64,000 bases of DNA from Pseudomonadota bacterium (GCA_021802945.1 JAJZRE010000002.1:5202-69201); one strand, 5' to 3'. Counted from the stretch's first letter, positions 18,144-28,247 are shown. Made by a program: numbers and translations. The notes: generated from the sequence alone by a model not told the origin.

Positions 18144-18728
18144 ATGCCGCACATCACCCGTGACAGCCTGATGAGTCTGGAAAGCTACGCCAAGGTTCGC
18201 CCGGCCATGCGCGCCGAGATCATGGCGCACAAGAAGAACCGCATGGTCGAGCTGGGCGACCACGTCACGCTGATCTTCGAGGACGAGAAGACCATGCGCT
18301 ACCAGATCCAGGAGATGCTGCGCGCCGAGCGCACCTTCGAGGAGGCCGGCATCCAGGACGAGTTGGACGCCTACAACCCGCTGGTTCCGGACGGCAGCAA
18401 CTGGAAGGCCACCATGATGATCCAGTATTCCGACCCGGACGAGCGCAAGGTGGCGCTGGCGAAGCTGAAGGGGATCGAGGACCGCGTGTGGGTCCAGGTG
18501 GCCGACCAGCCGAAAGTGTTCGCCATCGCCGACGAGGATCTGGAGCGCGAGAACGAGGAGAAGACCTCGTCGGTGCATTTCCTGCGGTTCGAGCTCGATC
18601 CCACCTCGATTGCGGCGGCCAAGGGCGGCAGTCCGATCCGCATGGGCATTGACCTCGATGCCTACCGGGTGGAGTCGATGACGCTGGCCGACACGACGCG
18701 CGCTGCGCTGGTGGTCGATTTGGCCTAA
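18144..18728 (+). CDS. DUF3501 family protein
   Basis: 194 residues, soluble. Conserved features of DUF3501: 'RAEIMAHKKNRMVELGDHVT', 'FEDEKTMRYQIQEMLRAER' and 'DELDAYNPLVPDG'. Function unknown; regularly found next to rubrerythrin and the GlpC-like Fe-S protein, as here. Ribosome site AAGGAG lies before the ATG at 18144. Confidence 0.88.
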   Translation: MPHITRDSLMSLESYAKVRPAMRAEIMAHKKNRMVELGDHVTLIFEDEKTMRYQIQEMLRAERTFEEAGIQDELDAYNPLVPDGSNWKATMMIQYSDPDERKVALAKLKGIEDRVWVQVADQPKVFAIADEDLERENEEKTSSVHFLRFELDPTSIAAAKGGSPIRMGIDLDAYRVESMTLADTTRAALVVDLA

Positions 18729-18787
18729 AGTCATAGGCAGGCGGCAAGACATTACGACAGCGCGCCGCAATCCCTGGAGGAGGTGTG

Positions 18788-19999
18788 ATGCTGGATCAAT
18801 TGCTGGTTCATCAGGTGCGGCGACGGGTGGAAGCATCCGGCTTGCCGTTTGTTGTCGAGCTGTGGAATGGCGAACAGGTCGGCTCGGCCGCCGGTGCGGC
18901 GGTGCGGGTGCGGCTGCATCAGCCGGCCAGCCTCAAGGCCATGGCCGACCCGAGCCTGGGCACGCTGGCCCGGGCGTATGTCGAGGGCGCTCTCGACCTG
19001 GAAGGCGACGTCCACGACATCCTCGCGCTGGGCGACCGCCTGTGCAACGCTGGCGACTGCTTGCCGAAAACCGGCTCCGAGGGCTGGAAATGGTGGCGTC
19101 ATACGCGCAGCAAGGATCGCAGGAACATCCAGTATCACTACGACGTCTCCAACGACTTCTATGGCCTGTGGCTGGACACGCGGCGCGTCTATTCCTGCGC
19201 CTATTTCAAGTCCCCGGACATGAGTCTCGACGACGCGCAGGTGGCCAAGCTCGATCATATCTGCCGCAAGCTCGACCTCCAGCCCGACGAGCAGTTTCTC
19301 GACATCGGCTGCGGCTGGGGCGGGCTGATCCTGCACGCGGCGGAGCGCTACGGCGTGCGCGCGGTCGGCATCACCCTGTCGGATGACCAGCATGCCTATG
19401 TCAGCCAGCAGATCGAGGCGCGCGGCCTGGCCGGCCGCGTCGAGGTGCGGCGGATGGACTACCGCGACGTGCCCGAACATGGCGGCTATGACAAGATTGC
19501 CAGCGTGGGCATGTTCGAGCACGTCGGCCGTCCCAACCTGCGCATCTACTTCGACAAGATCAACGCGCTGCTGAAGCCCGGCGGGCTGGCGCTGAACCAC
19601 GGCATCACCACGTCCGAGCCCGATGCCAGCGGACTCGGCAGCGGCATTGCCGAGTTCATCGAAGACTACGTCTTCCCCGGGGGCGAGCTGGTGCACGCCT
19701 CCGACGTGCTGCGCGCTGCCGCAGGCAGCGGCCTCGAATGCCTCGACGCCGAGAATCTGCGGCCCCACTACGGCAAGACCCTGTGGCACTGGGTCACCCG
19801 GCTGGAGGCCCACGCCGACGAAGCGCGGCGCCTGATCGGCGAGCAGAAATATCGCATCTGGCGCATCTACATGGCGGGTTCGGCCTACGCGTTCGATCAC
19901 GGCTGGATGGAACTGTGGCAGGTGCTGGCCGGCAAGGCCGTCGACGGCATGCAGCCGAACTATCCGTTCAGGCGGGATTTCATCTACCGCGATGCCTGA
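18788..19999 (+). CDS. cfa: Cyclopropane-fatty-acyl-phospholipid synthase
   Basis: 403 residues. Transfers a methylene from S-adenosylmethionine to membrane lipid double bonds. SAM motif 'DIGCGWGGLILHAAERYGV'; 'GITLSDDQHAYV' and 'ASVGMFEHVGRPN' are conserved. The ATG at 18788 was chosen over GTG at 18785 because GGAGGAGG at 18776-18783 would be too close to the GTG. The residue equivalent to E. coli Cys354 appears to be Ser ('RIYMAGSAYAFDHG'); this Cys is reported as not strictly essential in E. coli. Confidence 0.93.
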   Translation: MLDQLLVHQVRRRVEASGLPFVVELWNGEQVGSAAGAAVRVRLHQPASLKAMADPSLGTLARAYVEGALDLEGDVHDILALGDRLCNAGDCLPKTGSEGWKWWRHTRSKDRRNIQYHYDVSNDFYGLWLDTRRVYSCAYFKSPDMSLDDAQVAKLDHICRKLDLQPDEQFLDIGCGWGGLILHAAERYGVRAVGITLSDDQHAYVSQQIEARGLAGRVEVRRMDYRDVPEHGGYDKIASVGMFEHVGRPNLRIYFDKINALLKPGGLALNHGITTSEPDASGLGSGIAEFIEDYVFPGGELVHASDVLRAAAGSGLECLDAENLRPHYGKTLWHWVTRLEAHADEARRLIGEQKYRIWRIYMAGSAYAFDHGWMELWQVLAGKAVDGMQPNYPFRRDFIYRDA

Positions 20000-20086
20000 G
20001 CCGCAGCGCGCGGGGTTCCGCAGGCCCGATGATTTGTAATCGGCGTCTGCACGGGCCATCATGCGTTAAAGCAATCAGGAGCACTC

Positions 20087-20944
20087 ATGACGCCACGACC
20101 CATACGCCAGCTTGTCCCTGCCTTCGAGGTCACCGAAGGCGCGGGCGTCACGGTGCATCGCAGCCTCGGCACGCCGGCGCTGAAGAACCTTGATCCCTTC
20201 CTGATGCTGGACCACTTCGGCAGCGACAACCCGGACGAGTACATCGCAGGGTTCCCGGATCATCCGCACCGCGGCTTCATCACCTTCACCTACATGCTCG
20301 ACGGCCACATGGAACACCGCGACAGCATGGGCAACCGGGGCGACCTCAAGGCCGGCGGCGTGCAATGGATGAAAGCGGCCAGCGGCGTCATTCATTCGGA
20401 GATGCCGCAGCAGACCAACGGCCTGATGCGCGGCTTCCAGCTCTGGATCAACCTGCCGGCACGCGAAAAGATGTCCGCGCCGGCCTACCAGGAGTTCTCC
20501 GCTGCGGCCATCCCGGAGGTGGCGCTGGACAGTGCGGCGGTGCGTGTCCTGGCTGGAGAACTGGGCGGCAGGCGTGGCGTCATCGACGATCCGGCCACCG
20601 ATGTCCTCTACCTCGACGTCACCCTGGCGGGCGACGCGCGGTTCACGCTGCCGCTGCGCGACACGCACAATGCCTTCGTCTATGTCTTCGAGGGCAGCGC
20701 CCGTCTGGCCGGCGAGGACCTGGCGACGCACACCCTGGCGGTGCTGGGTTCGGGGGATACGGTGGAAATCCGGGCCGGTTCCGCCGGCGCCCGCTTCATC
20801 CTGGCGGGGGGGCGGCCGATCGGCGAACCCATTGCGCAATACGGCCCCTTCGTCATGAACACGCGCGACGAGATCGAGCAGGCCTTCGCTGACTATCACG
20901 CGGGCCGTCTGGTGCAGGCCAGGGCAACGATGACGGGGCATTGA
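20087..20944 (+). CDS. Pirin family cupin protein
   Basis: 285 residues, bicupin. Metal-binding block 'FPDHPHRGFITFTYMLDG', with 'HRDSMGNRGDLKAGGVQWM' and 'GVIHSEMPQQTNG'. Pirins bind iron and some act as quercetinases; the substrate here is unknown. The 87 bases upstream show no convincing promoter. Confidence 0.92.
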   Translation: MTPRPIRQLVPAFEVTEGAGVTVHRSLGTPALKNLDPFLMLDHFGSDNPDEYIAGFPDHPHRGFITFTYMLDGHMEHRDSMGNRGDLKAGGVQWMKAASGVIHSEMPQQTNGLMRGFQLWINLPAREKMSAPAYQEFSAAAIPEVALDSAAVRVLAGELGGRRGVIDDPATDVLYLDVTLAGDARFTLPLRDTHNAFVYVFEGSARLAGEDLATHTLAVLGSGDTVEIRAGSAGARFILAGGRPIGEPIAQYGPFVMNTRDEIEQAFADYHAGRLVQARATMTGH

Positions 20945-21054
20945 ACGAGCGACCGGCGAGTTGCCTGCGTTCCCGGGCCGGACTGCCGTTTGCGCGCGCG
21001 AGCGCCAGACGAGAGGGATTCTGGCAACCCGCGGGGCGGACAGGGGGAGAAGAC

Positions 21055-21450
21055 ATGGCCGTATTCCTTGCCGACGCGCTGGTGCTGGGACATCTGCTGT
21101 TCGTCGCCTTCGTCGTGGCTGGCGGGTTCCTGCTGGTGCGTTGGCCGAAGCTGGCGTGGCTGCACCTGCCGGCTGCCGCATGGGGGGCGATCATCGAATT
21201 CACCGGCTGGATTTGCCCGCTTACGCCGCTTGAGAATCACCTGCGCCTTCTCGGCGGGGAACGCGCCTACAGCGGCGGCTTTGTCGAACGCTACCTGTTG
21301 CCGATCCTGTATCCCGAGAATTTGACGCTGCCGATCCAGCAGGTGCTGGGCGGCGTGGTCGTGGGCGTGAACCTCGTTGCGTACGCGCTGGCGTACCGGG
21401 CCTTGCGCCGCAAGGTGGTGGCTCAGTCCGCCTGGCGATCCAGGTCCTGA
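21055..21450 (+). CDS. DUF2784 family membrane protein
   Basis: 131 residues, about four membrane helices ('[20 protein letters not shown]', '[18 protein letters not shown]'). Conserved DUF2784 features: '[17 protein letters not shown]' and '[16 protein letters not shown]'. Start at the ATG with GGGGAGA just upstream; the longer ORF from 20941 is unsupported. Its last 28 bases overlap the 3' end of the convergent CDF gene. Confidence 0.87.
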   Translation: MAVFLADALVLGHLLFVAFVVAGGFLLVRWPKLAWLHLPAAAWGAIIEFTGWICPLTPLENHLRLLGGERAYSGGFVERYLLPILYPENLTLPIQQVLGGVVVGVNLVAYALAYRALRRKVVAQSAWRSRS

Positions 21451-22331
21451 TCCGCCAGCGAGACCGGATCTTCCATCGGCTCCAGGTGGGTGGTGATGTG
21501 CGCGTGCGGCACGGCCCGGCGGATGTCGCCCTCGATGCGCTCCGACCAGTCGTGCCCATGCTGGACCGTCCACTCGCCTGGCACCAGCACATGGAAGCTG
21601 ACAAAGGCCCGGGTGCCGGCCTGGCGCGTGCGCAGGGCGTGGAACGCCAGACCTTGCTGACGGTAGCGGTCCAGTATGCCTTCGATGGCCTTGAGGTCTT
21701 CCTCCGCGACGGAAACGTCCATCAGGCCCGCGGCGGAACGCTGCAGCAGTTGCCAGCCCGTCCACACGATGTTCAGGGCCACCAGAATGGCGATCACGGG
21801 GTCGAGCCAGAGCCAGCCCGTCAGCCAGACCAGGCCGACGCCCGCGATGACGCCCACCGAGGTCCAGACGTCGGTGAGCAGGTGGTGTGCATCGGCTTCG
21901 AGGGTGATGGATTTGTATCGCCGGCCGACGCGCATGAGGATGAGCGAGGTGGCCAGATTGATCGCCGAAGCGATCACCGACACGCCGAGGCCGATCCCCA
22001 CCGCCTCGAGCGGCTGAGGATTGAACAGGCGCCCGATGGCCGCGTAGGCGATGCCGACTGCGGCGACGAGGATGAGGAAGCCCTCGAACGCGCTGGAGAA
22101 ATACTCGGCCTTGCCGTGCCCGTGCGCATGATTGTCGTCCGCCGGCAGCGACGCGAGCGACAGCATGGCGAGCGCCATCATCGCGCCGGCCAGATTGACC
22201 AGGGACTCGAGAGCATCGGAAAGCAGGCCGACCGAACCGGTGAGCCACCAGGCCAGGCCTTTGAGCAGAATGGTGGCGAGCGCGGCGGCAATGGAGAGCC
22301 AGGCGTAGCGTTTGAGGGTGGCGGGCAACAT
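21423..22331 (-). CDS. Cation diffusion facilitator family transporter
   Basis: 302 residues with six membrane helices and a C-terminal cytoplasmic domain. Metal-site motifs of CDF exporters are present: '[15 protein letters not shown]' in helix 2 and '[16 protein letters not shown]' in helix 5, plus a His-containing loop '[17 protein letters not shown]'. DxxxD/HxxxD patterns suggest a divalent cation such as zinc or iron; the metal cannot be fixed from the sequence. Confidence 0.91.
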   Translation of the reverse strand: MLPATLKRYAWLSIAAALATILLKGLAWWLTGSVGLLSDALESLVNLAGAMMALAMLSLASLPADDNHAHGHGKAEYFSSAFEGFLILVAAVGIAYAAIGRLFNPQPLEAVGIGLGVSVIASAINLATSLILMRVGRRYKSITLEADAHHLLTDVWTSVGVIAGVGLVWLTGWLWLDPVIAILVALNIVWTGWQLLQRSAAGLMDVSVAEEDLKAIEGILDRYRQQGLAFHALRTRQAGTRAFVSFHVLVPGEWTVQHGHDWSERIEGDIRRAVPHAHITTHLEPMEDPVSLADQDLDRQAD

Positions 22332-22504
22332 GTCGATTCCGGGTGGGCTTCGATCGGGTCCGGATTGGCGCGTCCGGGTCCATTCGGGACGTGGGATTCT
22401 AACTTAGCCACCCGCCGCTCCGCATTCTGAAAGCGCGCCGTGCCCCGAATTCGCGGAAAATGGACCGATCTTTCCTGAAGACAGCGCGCGACTGAACCCA
22501 TAAA

Positions 22505-23011
22505 ATGCCGGACATGAGAATCCTGACTGCCCTCCTTCTGTGCCTTCCGCTCGCCGCCCATGCCGAGTGGCTGGATTTCGAACACGATTTCGAACAGGAC
22601 AAGCCCTGGGTCGAGGTTGCGGCGCGGTTGCCGCCTTACCCCAAGGCCGAGAACCTGATTGCTTTCAATGTCTCGTCGGCGACGCGCAACCGCTTTTTTG
22701 TCGATGCCGCGTCGATCAGCGTCGGTGCCGACAAGGTGGTGCGCTATACGGTCGTGATCGATGCTGCGGGCGGCGCGCGGAACGTATCCTACGAAGGCAT
22801 GCGCTGCGAGACTGGCGAACGCCGCCTGTATGCCTATGGCCACCCGGACGGTACCTGGTCGAAGGCGCGCAACGCGGGCTGGGAGGATATCCGGTTCCGT
22901 TCGCTGCTGTCGTATCACAAGGCGCTGTACGAGGATCATTTCTGTCCCGACGGGATCAATGTCAGGGATGCCAGGACGGCCGTGGACAGCCTGCGGCGCG
23001 GGGTGCGCTGA
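22505..23011 (+). CDS. CNP1-like family exported protein
   Basis: 168 residues from ATG 22505; ATG 22514, which begins the signal peptide '[17 protein letters not shown]', is equally likely. The mature part has '[20 protein letters not shown]', '[19 protein letters not shown]' and '[17 protein letters not shown]', typical of the CNP1-like family of neisserial and betaproteobacterial periplasmic proteins of unknown role. The ATAAAAT just before the start may be a -10 box. The stop overlaps proB. Confidence 0.84.
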   Translation: MPDMRILTALLLCLPLAAHAEWLDFEHDFEQDKPWVEVAARLPPYPKAENLIAFNVSSATRNRFFVDAASISVGADKVVRYTVVIDAAGGARNVSYEGMRCETGERRLYAYGHPDGTWSKARNAGWEDIRFRSLLSYHKALYEDHFCPDGINVRDARTAVDSLRRGVR

Positions 23012-24132
23012 TGAACTCCGTGGTGGGGCATGCCCGGCGCATCGTCGTCAAGGTCGGTTCCAGCCTGGTCACCGCCGAGGGGCGCGGACTCGATCACGCC
23101 GCGCTGTCGCGCTGGGCCGGGCAAATCGCCGCGCTGACCGCGCAGGGCAAGGAAGTGGTGCTGGTGTCCTCGGGCGCCATTGCAGAGGGCATCGCGCGGC
23201 TCGGCTGGAAGAAGCGCCCGAAGGCTGTCAACGAACTGCAGGCCGCCGCTGCCGTCGGCCAGATGGGGCTGGTGCAGGCGTATGAATCGATTTTCCGCAC
23301 CCACGGCCTGCACGCGGCGCAGGTACTGCTCACCCATGAAGATCTGGCCGACCGCACGCGCTACCTGAACGCGCGCTCGACCTTGCGCACCCTGCTGGAG
23401 CTCAGGGTGGTGCCGATCATCAACGAGAACGACACCGTCGCCACCGACGAAATCCGTCTCGGCGACAACGATACGCTCGGCGCGCTGGTGACCAACCTGA
23501 TCGAGGCCGACTGCCTCGTCATCCTCACCGACCAGCCCGGCCTCTACACCGCCGATCCGCGCAAACATCCTGACGCCACGCTGGTGATGGACGCCCACGC
23601 CGGCGATCCCGAGCTCGAGCGCATGGCGGGCGGGGCGGGCAGCAGCGTCGGCACCGGCGGCATGCTGACCAAGATCCTCGCCGCCAGGCGCGCGGCGCGC
23701 AGCGGCGCCCATACCGTGATCTGCAGCGGGCGCGAGGAGAACGTGCTGCTGCGGCTGGCGGCGGGCGAGGCGATCGGCAGCCAGCTGGTGGCGCGCCAGG
23801 CGCCGCTCGCGGCGCGACGGCAGTGGCTGGCCGACCATCTGCAGCTGCGCGGCGGGGTGGTGCTCGACGCCGGCGCGGTGCGCGCCCTGCGCGAGGACGG
23901 CAAGAGCCTGCTGCCGGTCGGGGTGAAGGGTATCACCGGCGAATTCGAGCGCGGCGAAGTGGTGGCGATCGTCGATGCCGACGGCTGTGAAATCGCGCGC
24001 GGGCTCATCAACTATAGCGCCAGCGAGGCGCGCCGCATCGCCGGCAAGCCCTCGAGCGCGATCGAGGCCGAGCTCGGCTACATGGACGAGCCGGAGATGA
24101 TTCACCGCGACAATCTGGTGGTGCTGGCGTGA
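23011..24132 (+). CDS. proB: Glutamate 5-kinase
   Basis: 373 residues. First step of proline synthesis, phosphorylating glutamate. Amino-acid kinase domain with '[15 protein letters not shown]', '[11 protein letters not shown]', '[16 protein letters not shown]' and '[18 protein letters not shown]', followed by a C-terminal PUA domain ('[19 protein letters not shown]'). Full length. The ATG overlaps the CNP1 stop. Confidence 0.96.
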   Translation: MNSVVGHARRIVVKVGSSLVTAEGRGLDHAALSRWAGQIAALTAQGKEVVLVSSGAIAEGIARLGWKKRPKAVNELQAAAAVGQMGLVQAYESIFRTHGLHAAQVLLTHEDLADRTRYLNARSTLRTLLELRVVPIINENDTVATDEIRLGDNDTLGALVTNLIEADCLVILTDQPGLYTADPRKHPDATLVMDAHAGDPELERMAGGAGSSVGTGGMLTKILAARRAARSGAHTVICSGREENVLLRLAAGEAIGSQLVARQAPLAARRQWLADHLQLRGGVVLDAGAVRALREDGKSLLPVGVKGITGEFERGEVVAIVDADGCEIARGLINYSASEARRIAGKPSSAIEAELGYMDEPEMIHRDNLVVLA

Positions 24133-24725
24133 CCACCACGCTGGATCTGCTGCGCCACGGCGAGCCCGTCGGCGGGCGCAAGTATCGCGGTCAGATCGAC
24201 GACCCGCTGTCGGAAAAGGGCTGGGCACAGATGCACGCGGCGGTGGGCGACGCCGCGCCATGGGCGCGTATCGTGTCGTCGCCGCTGCTGCGTTGCCGCG
24301 CCTTCGCCGAGACGCTGGCCGGGCGCCACGGTCTGCCGTTGGTGTTCGACGACCGCCTGAAGGAAGTCGGGTTTGGCGTGTGGGAAGGCAAGTCGGCTGC
24401 CGAGATCGAGGCGGACGCACCCGGCACGCTGGCACGCTTCAAGGCCGACCCGGTGAACGCGCGTCCGGCAGACGCCGAGCCGCTCGCGGACTTTCACGCG
24501 CGGGTCGCTGCCGCACTCGACGAGTTGCTTGCACGTCACGCCGGCCAGCACATGCTGCTGGTCGGCCACGCTGGCGTGATGCGCATGGCGCTCGCGTGGG
24601 CGCTGCACATTCCTCTGGAGCACGCTTATCGGATTGAAGTGGCGACTGCGTCGCTGACGCGTCTGCGTTTCGAGGGCGGCCGCGCCAGTCTGATCTTTCA
24701 CGGCAGTCAGCGCGTCGACCGGTGA
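24129..24725 (+). CDS. cobC: Histidine phosphatase, probable alpha-ribazole phosphatase CobC
   Basis: 198 residues, GTG start overlapping proB. Phosphoglycerate-mutase-type fold with '[20 protein letters not shown]', '[10 protein letters not shown]' and the second His in '[15 protein letters not shown]'. The RHGEP...YRG pattern is that of alpha-ribazole-5'-phosphate phosphatases, which finish the lower ligand of cobalamin. The next gene looks like the cobalamin-binding protein BtuF, which supports this reading; a general phosphatase role cannot be excluded. Confidence 0.78.
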   Translation: MTTTLDLLRHGEPVGGRKYRGQIDDPLSEKGWAQMHAAVGDAAPWARIVSSPLLRCRAFAETLAGRHGLPLVFDDRLKEVGFGVWEGKSAAEIEADAPGTLARFKADPVNARPADAEPLADFHARVAAALDELLARHAGQHMLLVGHAGVMRMALAWALHIPLEHAYRIEVATASLTRLRFEGGRASLIFHGSQRVDR

Positions 24726-25582
24726 TCCGCCGGGTCGCTTTCTGGCTGTGCCTGCTATTCGCCTTGCCGGCGCAGGCGGCCGCCATTCGCCTCATCGACG
24801 ACGTCGGTGACGTTCTCGAATTGCCCCAGCCGCAGCGCATCATCGCGCTGGCGCCGCATCTCACCGAATTGTTGTTTGCCGCGGGTGCCGGGGCGCAGGT
24901 GGTGGGCGTGGATGGCGCCAGCGATTATCCGGAGGCGGCGCAGGCGCTGCCGCGCGTCGGCGACTTCAGCCGCATCAATTTCGAGCGCATCCTGGCGCTG
25001 AAACCCGATCTGATCGTTGTCTGGGTGGGCGGCAACCGGGCGGCGGACATCCATCGCCTGAGACAAATGGGCATTCCCGTGTTGCAGACCGAGGCCACCC
25101 GGCTCGACGACGTGGCGCGCCTGTTGCGCCTGATCGGGCGGGCGAGCGGCCACGCCAAGGAAGCGGAGCGGGCGGCCCGGGATTTTTCCGCGCGGCTGGC
25201 CGCGCTGCAGGTTCGCCCCGGCCGGAAACCGCCGGTGCGCGTGTTCTATCAGGTGTGGGACCGTCCGCTGATGACGGTGGGCGGCACGCACTGGATCAGC
25301 GATGCGCTGGCGCTATGCGGCGCACGCAACGTGTTTGCCGACCTGCACGCACTGTCCCCGGTGGTGTCGCGCGAAGCGGTGCTGCAGCGTGCGCCGGACC
25401 TGATCGTGAGCGGCAGCGACGCACCCGACATGCGCCGAGCGTGGCAGCCTTTTTCAAGCCTTCCGGCAGTAAGAAACCAGGCGTTTGTGCGGGTGGATGC
25501 GGACCGCCTGCATCGTCTCACGCCGCGTCTGATCGAGGGCGTGGCCGAACTGTGCGCGGCGGTTGAGCCTTACACGCGGTGA
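24722..25582 (+). CDS. btuF: Cobalamin ABC transporter substrate-binding protein, BtuF-like
   Basis: 286 residues, GTG start. Signal peptide ('[16 protein letters not shown]') and a two-lobed binding fold: '[19 protein letters not shown]', '[20 protein letters not shown]', '[12 protein letters not shown]' and '[20 protein letters not shown]'. These match BtuF rather than siderophore-binding proteins. No BtuC/BtuD genes are adjacent, so the permease must be elsewhere. The 3' end overlaps the convergent fur gene by 13 bases. Confidence 0.82.
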   Translation: MIRRVAFWLCLLFALPAQAAAIRLIDDVGDVLELPQPQRIIALAPHLTELLFAAGAGAQVVGVDGASDYPEAAQALPRVGDFSRINFERILALKPDLIVVWVGGNRAADIHRLRQMGIPVLQTEATRLDDVARLLRLIGRASGHAKEAERAARDFSARLAALQVRPGRKPPVRVFYQVWDRPLMTVGGTHWISDALALCGARNVFADLHALSPVVSREAVLQRAPDLIVSGSDAPDMRRAWQPFSSLPAVRNQAFVRVDADRLHRLTPRLIEGVAELCAAVEPYTR

Positions 25583-26019
25583 CGCGGGTCGCTGGGCTTG
25601 CGGTTGGGACAGTTTTCCTTGATGCAGTCGGCGTAGATCTGCAGCGAATGGTCGTGGATGGCGAATCCGCGTTCCTTGGCGATCCGGTTCTGGCGCTTTT
25701 CGATTTCGCTGTCGAAGAACTCCTCGACCTTGCCGCATTGCAGGCAGACCAGATGGTCGTGATGGTCGCCCTGGTTGAGCTCGAACACGGCCTTGTCGCT
25801 GTCGAAGTGGTGGCGGATCAACAGTCCGGCCTGCTCGAACTGGGTCAGCACGCGGTAGACGGTGGCCAGCCCGATATCCTGGCCTTCGTCGGAGAGCAGG
25901 CGATACACCTCCTCGGCCGTCATGTGGCGCTTGTCGCTCTGCTCGAACAGATCGAGGATTTTCAGGCGCGGCAGCGTGGCTTTGAGACCGATGCTCTTGA
26001 GATCGGATGGATTGCTCAA
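25570..26019 (-). CDS. fur: Ferric uptake regulator Fur
   Basis: 149 residues. Winged-helix DNA-binding domain ('[20 protein letters not shown]', '[19 protein letters not shown]') and metal-sensing dimer domain with '[17 protein letters not shown]' and a second Cys pair in 'YADCIKENC'. The start is TTG at 26019 with GGAG upstream. Divergent from bamE, the arrangement known for fur/omlA. Likely the housekeeping Fur rather than PerR, judged from neighbours and '[13 protein letters not shown]'. Confidence 0.94.
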   Translation of the reverse strand: MSNPSDLKSIGLKATLPRLKILDLFEQSDKRHMTAEEVYRLLSDEGQDIGLATVYRVLTQFEQAGLLIRHHFDSDKAVFELNQGDHHDHLVCLQCGKVEEFFDSEIEKRQNRIAKERGFAIHDHSLQIYADCIKENCPNRKPSDPRHRV

Positions 26020-26044
26020 TGGGGTCTCCAGAACGGGAACGCGA

Positions 26045-26061
26045 ATACGTTATGATACGTT
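26045..26061. promoter_or_regulatory. fur/bamE divergent promoter region with direct repeats
   Basis: The 79-base gap between fur and bamE contains ATACGTT twice (26045-26051 and 26055-26061) around a good -10 sequence TATGAT (26051-26056) pointing to bamE. No clear Fur box (GATAATGATAATCATTATC) is seen. Confidence 0.4.
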
Positions 26062-26098
26062 TTTTTCCAACCGCCCAAACCTTTCCGGTTTCCTGGCC

Positions 26099-27169
26099 AT
26101 GCGTCATTTCCTGATTTCCGCCCTGTTTTTGAGTCTGCTCGCGGGATGTTCCAGCGTCAGCATCGGTCCCCATCGCATCGATGTGCAGCAGGGCAATGCG
26201 CTCGACCAGGAAAACGTCTCCCGCCTGAAGACGGGCTTGAACCGCGCGCAGGTCCGCTTCCTGCTCGGTACGCCGCTGGTCGTCGACCCGTTCCGCACCG
26301 ATCGCTGGGATTATGTGTACCTGTATTACAAGGCGGGGAAACTGACCGAGCAGAAGCGCATCACCCTCTTCTTCGACGGCGACACGCTGACGCGCATCGA
26401 AGGCGATCTGCCGGAGGCGGCGACGCCCCCTGCCGAGCCGGCGTCTGCGCCGCAGTCCGCGCCGGTTACGCCGGTACCGGCAGCGGAACCGGCGCCCGCA
26501 CCGCGCGCCGCGGTGCCGGTGGCACAGTCCGCGCCGGCGGTATCCGAGCCGTCCCCGGCGCCGCTTGCGGCGGCGCCCGTAGTGGCCGCGGTTGAGCAGT
26601 CGGAAGCCCCGGCGACCGAGCCGGCCACGCGGCCGCCAGCGACCGAAACCAGCGTCGTGGCGCCGCTGCCGAGCCCGAAGGATGCGCCGGCCTACGTCGA
26701 TCCGCGCCCTGTTCCCGAGCTGAGCCTGAAGGCTGAAACCGACGTGGCGCAAATCAAGCCGGATGCCATGCCGCCTTTCCCCGAGCCGCATGCGCCGGCT
26801 GCCGCGAGCAACGACCCGGTGCTGAAGTCGCTGAGCGCCTGGGCCGACGCCTGGTCGCATCGCGACAGCGAGGCCTACTTCGCGGCGTACGACGCCAGCT
26901 TTGTTCCGCAGGGCGGCGGCAGCCGCGACGCCTGGGCAGCGCGCAAACGCCAGGTGTTGGGTGCGGCGAAAAGCATCGAGGTGAGAATCGATGCTCCGTC
27001 GGTCGAGAAGGGCAGCGACGGCACGGCGACGGTGACCTTCAAGCAGTATTACCGGTCCGGCAGCTATCACGATGCGGTCGTCAAGCAGGTGCGCATGGTC
27101 GAACGCGACGGCCGCTGGCTGATTACGGAGGAAAAAGTGCTGTCGACCCTGAAGGATGGCCGGTCGTGA
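26099..27169 (+). CDS. bamE: BamE lipoprotein fused to a C-terminal NTF2-like domain
   Basis: 356 residues, while ordinary BamE has about 110-150. Lipobox 'SLLAGCSS', then the BamE (SmpA/OmlA) domain ('[20 protein letters not shown]', '[20 protein letters not shown]', '[20 protein letters not shown]') to about residue 105. A Pro/Ala/Val-rich linker of about 130 residues follows, then '[20 protein letters not shown]' to '[15 protein letters not shown]', an NTF2/SnoaL-like domain of the kind found at the end of some L,D-transpeptidases and TPR proteins. One continuous frame; no frameshift. Overlaps dapB. Confidence 0.86.
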   Translation: MRHFLISALFLSLLAGCSSVSIGPHRIDVQQGNALDQENVSRLKTGLNRAQVRFLLGTPLVVDPFRTDRWDYVYLYYKAGKLTEQKRITLFFDGDTLTRIEGDLPEAATPPAEPASAPQSAPVTPVPAAEPAPAPRAAVPVAQSAPAVSEPSPAPLAAAPVVAAVEQSEAPATEPATRPPATETSVVAPLPSPKDAPAYVDPRPVPELSLKAETDVAQIKPDAMPPFPEPHAPAAASNDPVLKSLSAWADAWSHRDSEAYFAAYDASFVPQGGGSRDAWAARKRQVLGAAKSIEVRIDAPSVEKGSDGTATVTFKQYYRSGSYHDAVVKQVRMVERDGRWLITEEKVLSTLKDGRS

Positions 27170-27969
27170 GCGTGCGGATCGCGATTGCCGGCGTGTCCGG
27201 CCGCATGGGGCGCGCGCTGCTCGAAGCGGTGGCGGCCGATGCCGGCTGCGCGCTCGGCGCGGCCATCGACCGTCCGGGCAGCCCGCTGGTGGGGCAGGAT
27301 GCGGGTGCCGCCTGGGGCGCCGCCAGCGGGGTTCGGGTGACGGATCGGCCGGCCACGGCCCTGCAGGGTACGCACGCGCTGATCGACTTCACCCGCCCCG
27401 AAGCCACCTTCGGCTATCTCGAGGCCTGTGTCGCGGCCGGCGTGCCGCTGGTCATCGGGACAACGGGATTCGATGAGGCGGGCAAGGCACGCATTGCCGC
27501 CGCGGCACAGCGGATTCCCGTCGTGTTCGCGCCCAACATGAGCGTGGGCGTGAATCTCCTGATGAAGCTGGCCGAGCTCGCCGCCCGGGTACTGGAGGAG
27601 GGCTACGACATCGAAATCATCGAGGCGCATCACCGCCACAAGGTCGATGCGCCTTCCGGCACCGCGCTGGGTCTGGGGCAGGCTGTGGCGCGCGCGATCG
27701 ACCGCGACCTCGCCAGCTGTGCCGTTTACGGACGCGAAGGCGTCACCGGCGAGCGCGACCCCAAAACCATCGGCTTCGCCACCGTGCGCGGCGGCGACAT
27801 CGTCGGCGACCACACGCTGCTGTTCGCCGGCATCGGCGAGCGCGTGGAGTTGACCCACAAGGCCAGCAGCCGCGCCACCTTCGCCCAGGGCGCGCTGCGT
27901 GCCGCCAAATGGCTGCAGAGCCGCGCGCCGGGGCTGTACGACATGCGCGACGTGCTGAATCTGAAATAA
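27166..27969 (+). CDS. dapB: 4-hydroxy-tetrahydrodipicolinate reductase
   Basis: 267 residues. Second committed step of the diaminopimelate/lysine route, downstream of DapA encoded at 9.4 kb. NAD(P) motif '[19 protein letters not shown]', catalytic block '[20 protein letters not shown]' and '[15 protein letters not shown]'. GTG start overlapping the bamE stop. Confidence 0.96.
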   Translation: MSVRIAIAGVSGRMGRALLEAVAADAGCALGAAIDRPGSPLVGQDAGAAWGAASGVRVTDRPATALQGTHALIDFTRPEATFGYLEACVAAGVPLVIGTTGFDEAGKARIAAAAQRIPVVFAPNMSVGVNLLMKLAELAARVLEEGYDIEIIEAHHRHKVDAPSGTALGLGQAVARAIDRDLASCAVYGREGVTGERDPKTIGFATVRGGDIVGDHTLLFAGIGERVELTHKASSRATFAQGALRAAKWLQSRAPGLYDMRDVLNLK

Positions 27970-27992
27970 CCGCTTCGAAACAGGAACCCACC

Positions 27993-28247
27993 ATGAACGC
28001 CGTCAAGGTCTACAGCACCGGCACCTGCCCCATCTGCGTCAAGGCCAAGGCCTTTCTCGACAAGCGCGGCATCGGCTACGACGAAGTCCGCATCGATCTC
28101 GACCGCGAGGCGATGAAGGAATTCGCCGTCGTCACCCACGGCGCGCGCACCGTGCCGCAGATCGTCGTCGACGGCACCTGCATCGGCGGTTTCACCGAAC
28201 TGACCGAACTCGACATGGACGGCGGGCTGGACCATCTCCACCCCTGA
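27993..28247 (+). CDS. Glutaredoxin (GrxC-like)
   Basis: 84 residues, normal for glutaredoxin 3. Active site 'GTCPICVKAKAFL' is a dithiol CPIC rather than the common CPYC; the cis-Pro loop 'ARTVPQIVVDG' and the glutathione-binding 'CIGGFTELTEL' are present. Start at the ATG 27993, 23 bases after dapB; upstream ORF extension is unsupported. Confidence 0.92.
   Translation: MNAVKVYSTGTCPICVKAKAFLDKRGIGYDEVRIDLDREAMKEFAVVTHGARTVPQIVVDGTCIGGFTELTELDMDGGLDHLHP

Noticed and set aside
24000-24130. Cobalamin riboswitch before the cobC/btuF pair
   Set aside because: The genes overlap proB, leaving no leader; no B12-box-like sequence was seen.
26020-26098. Classical Fur box between fur and bamE
   Set aside because: The direct repeats ATACGTT do not match the 19-bp Fur consensus or a 7-1-7 inverted repeat.
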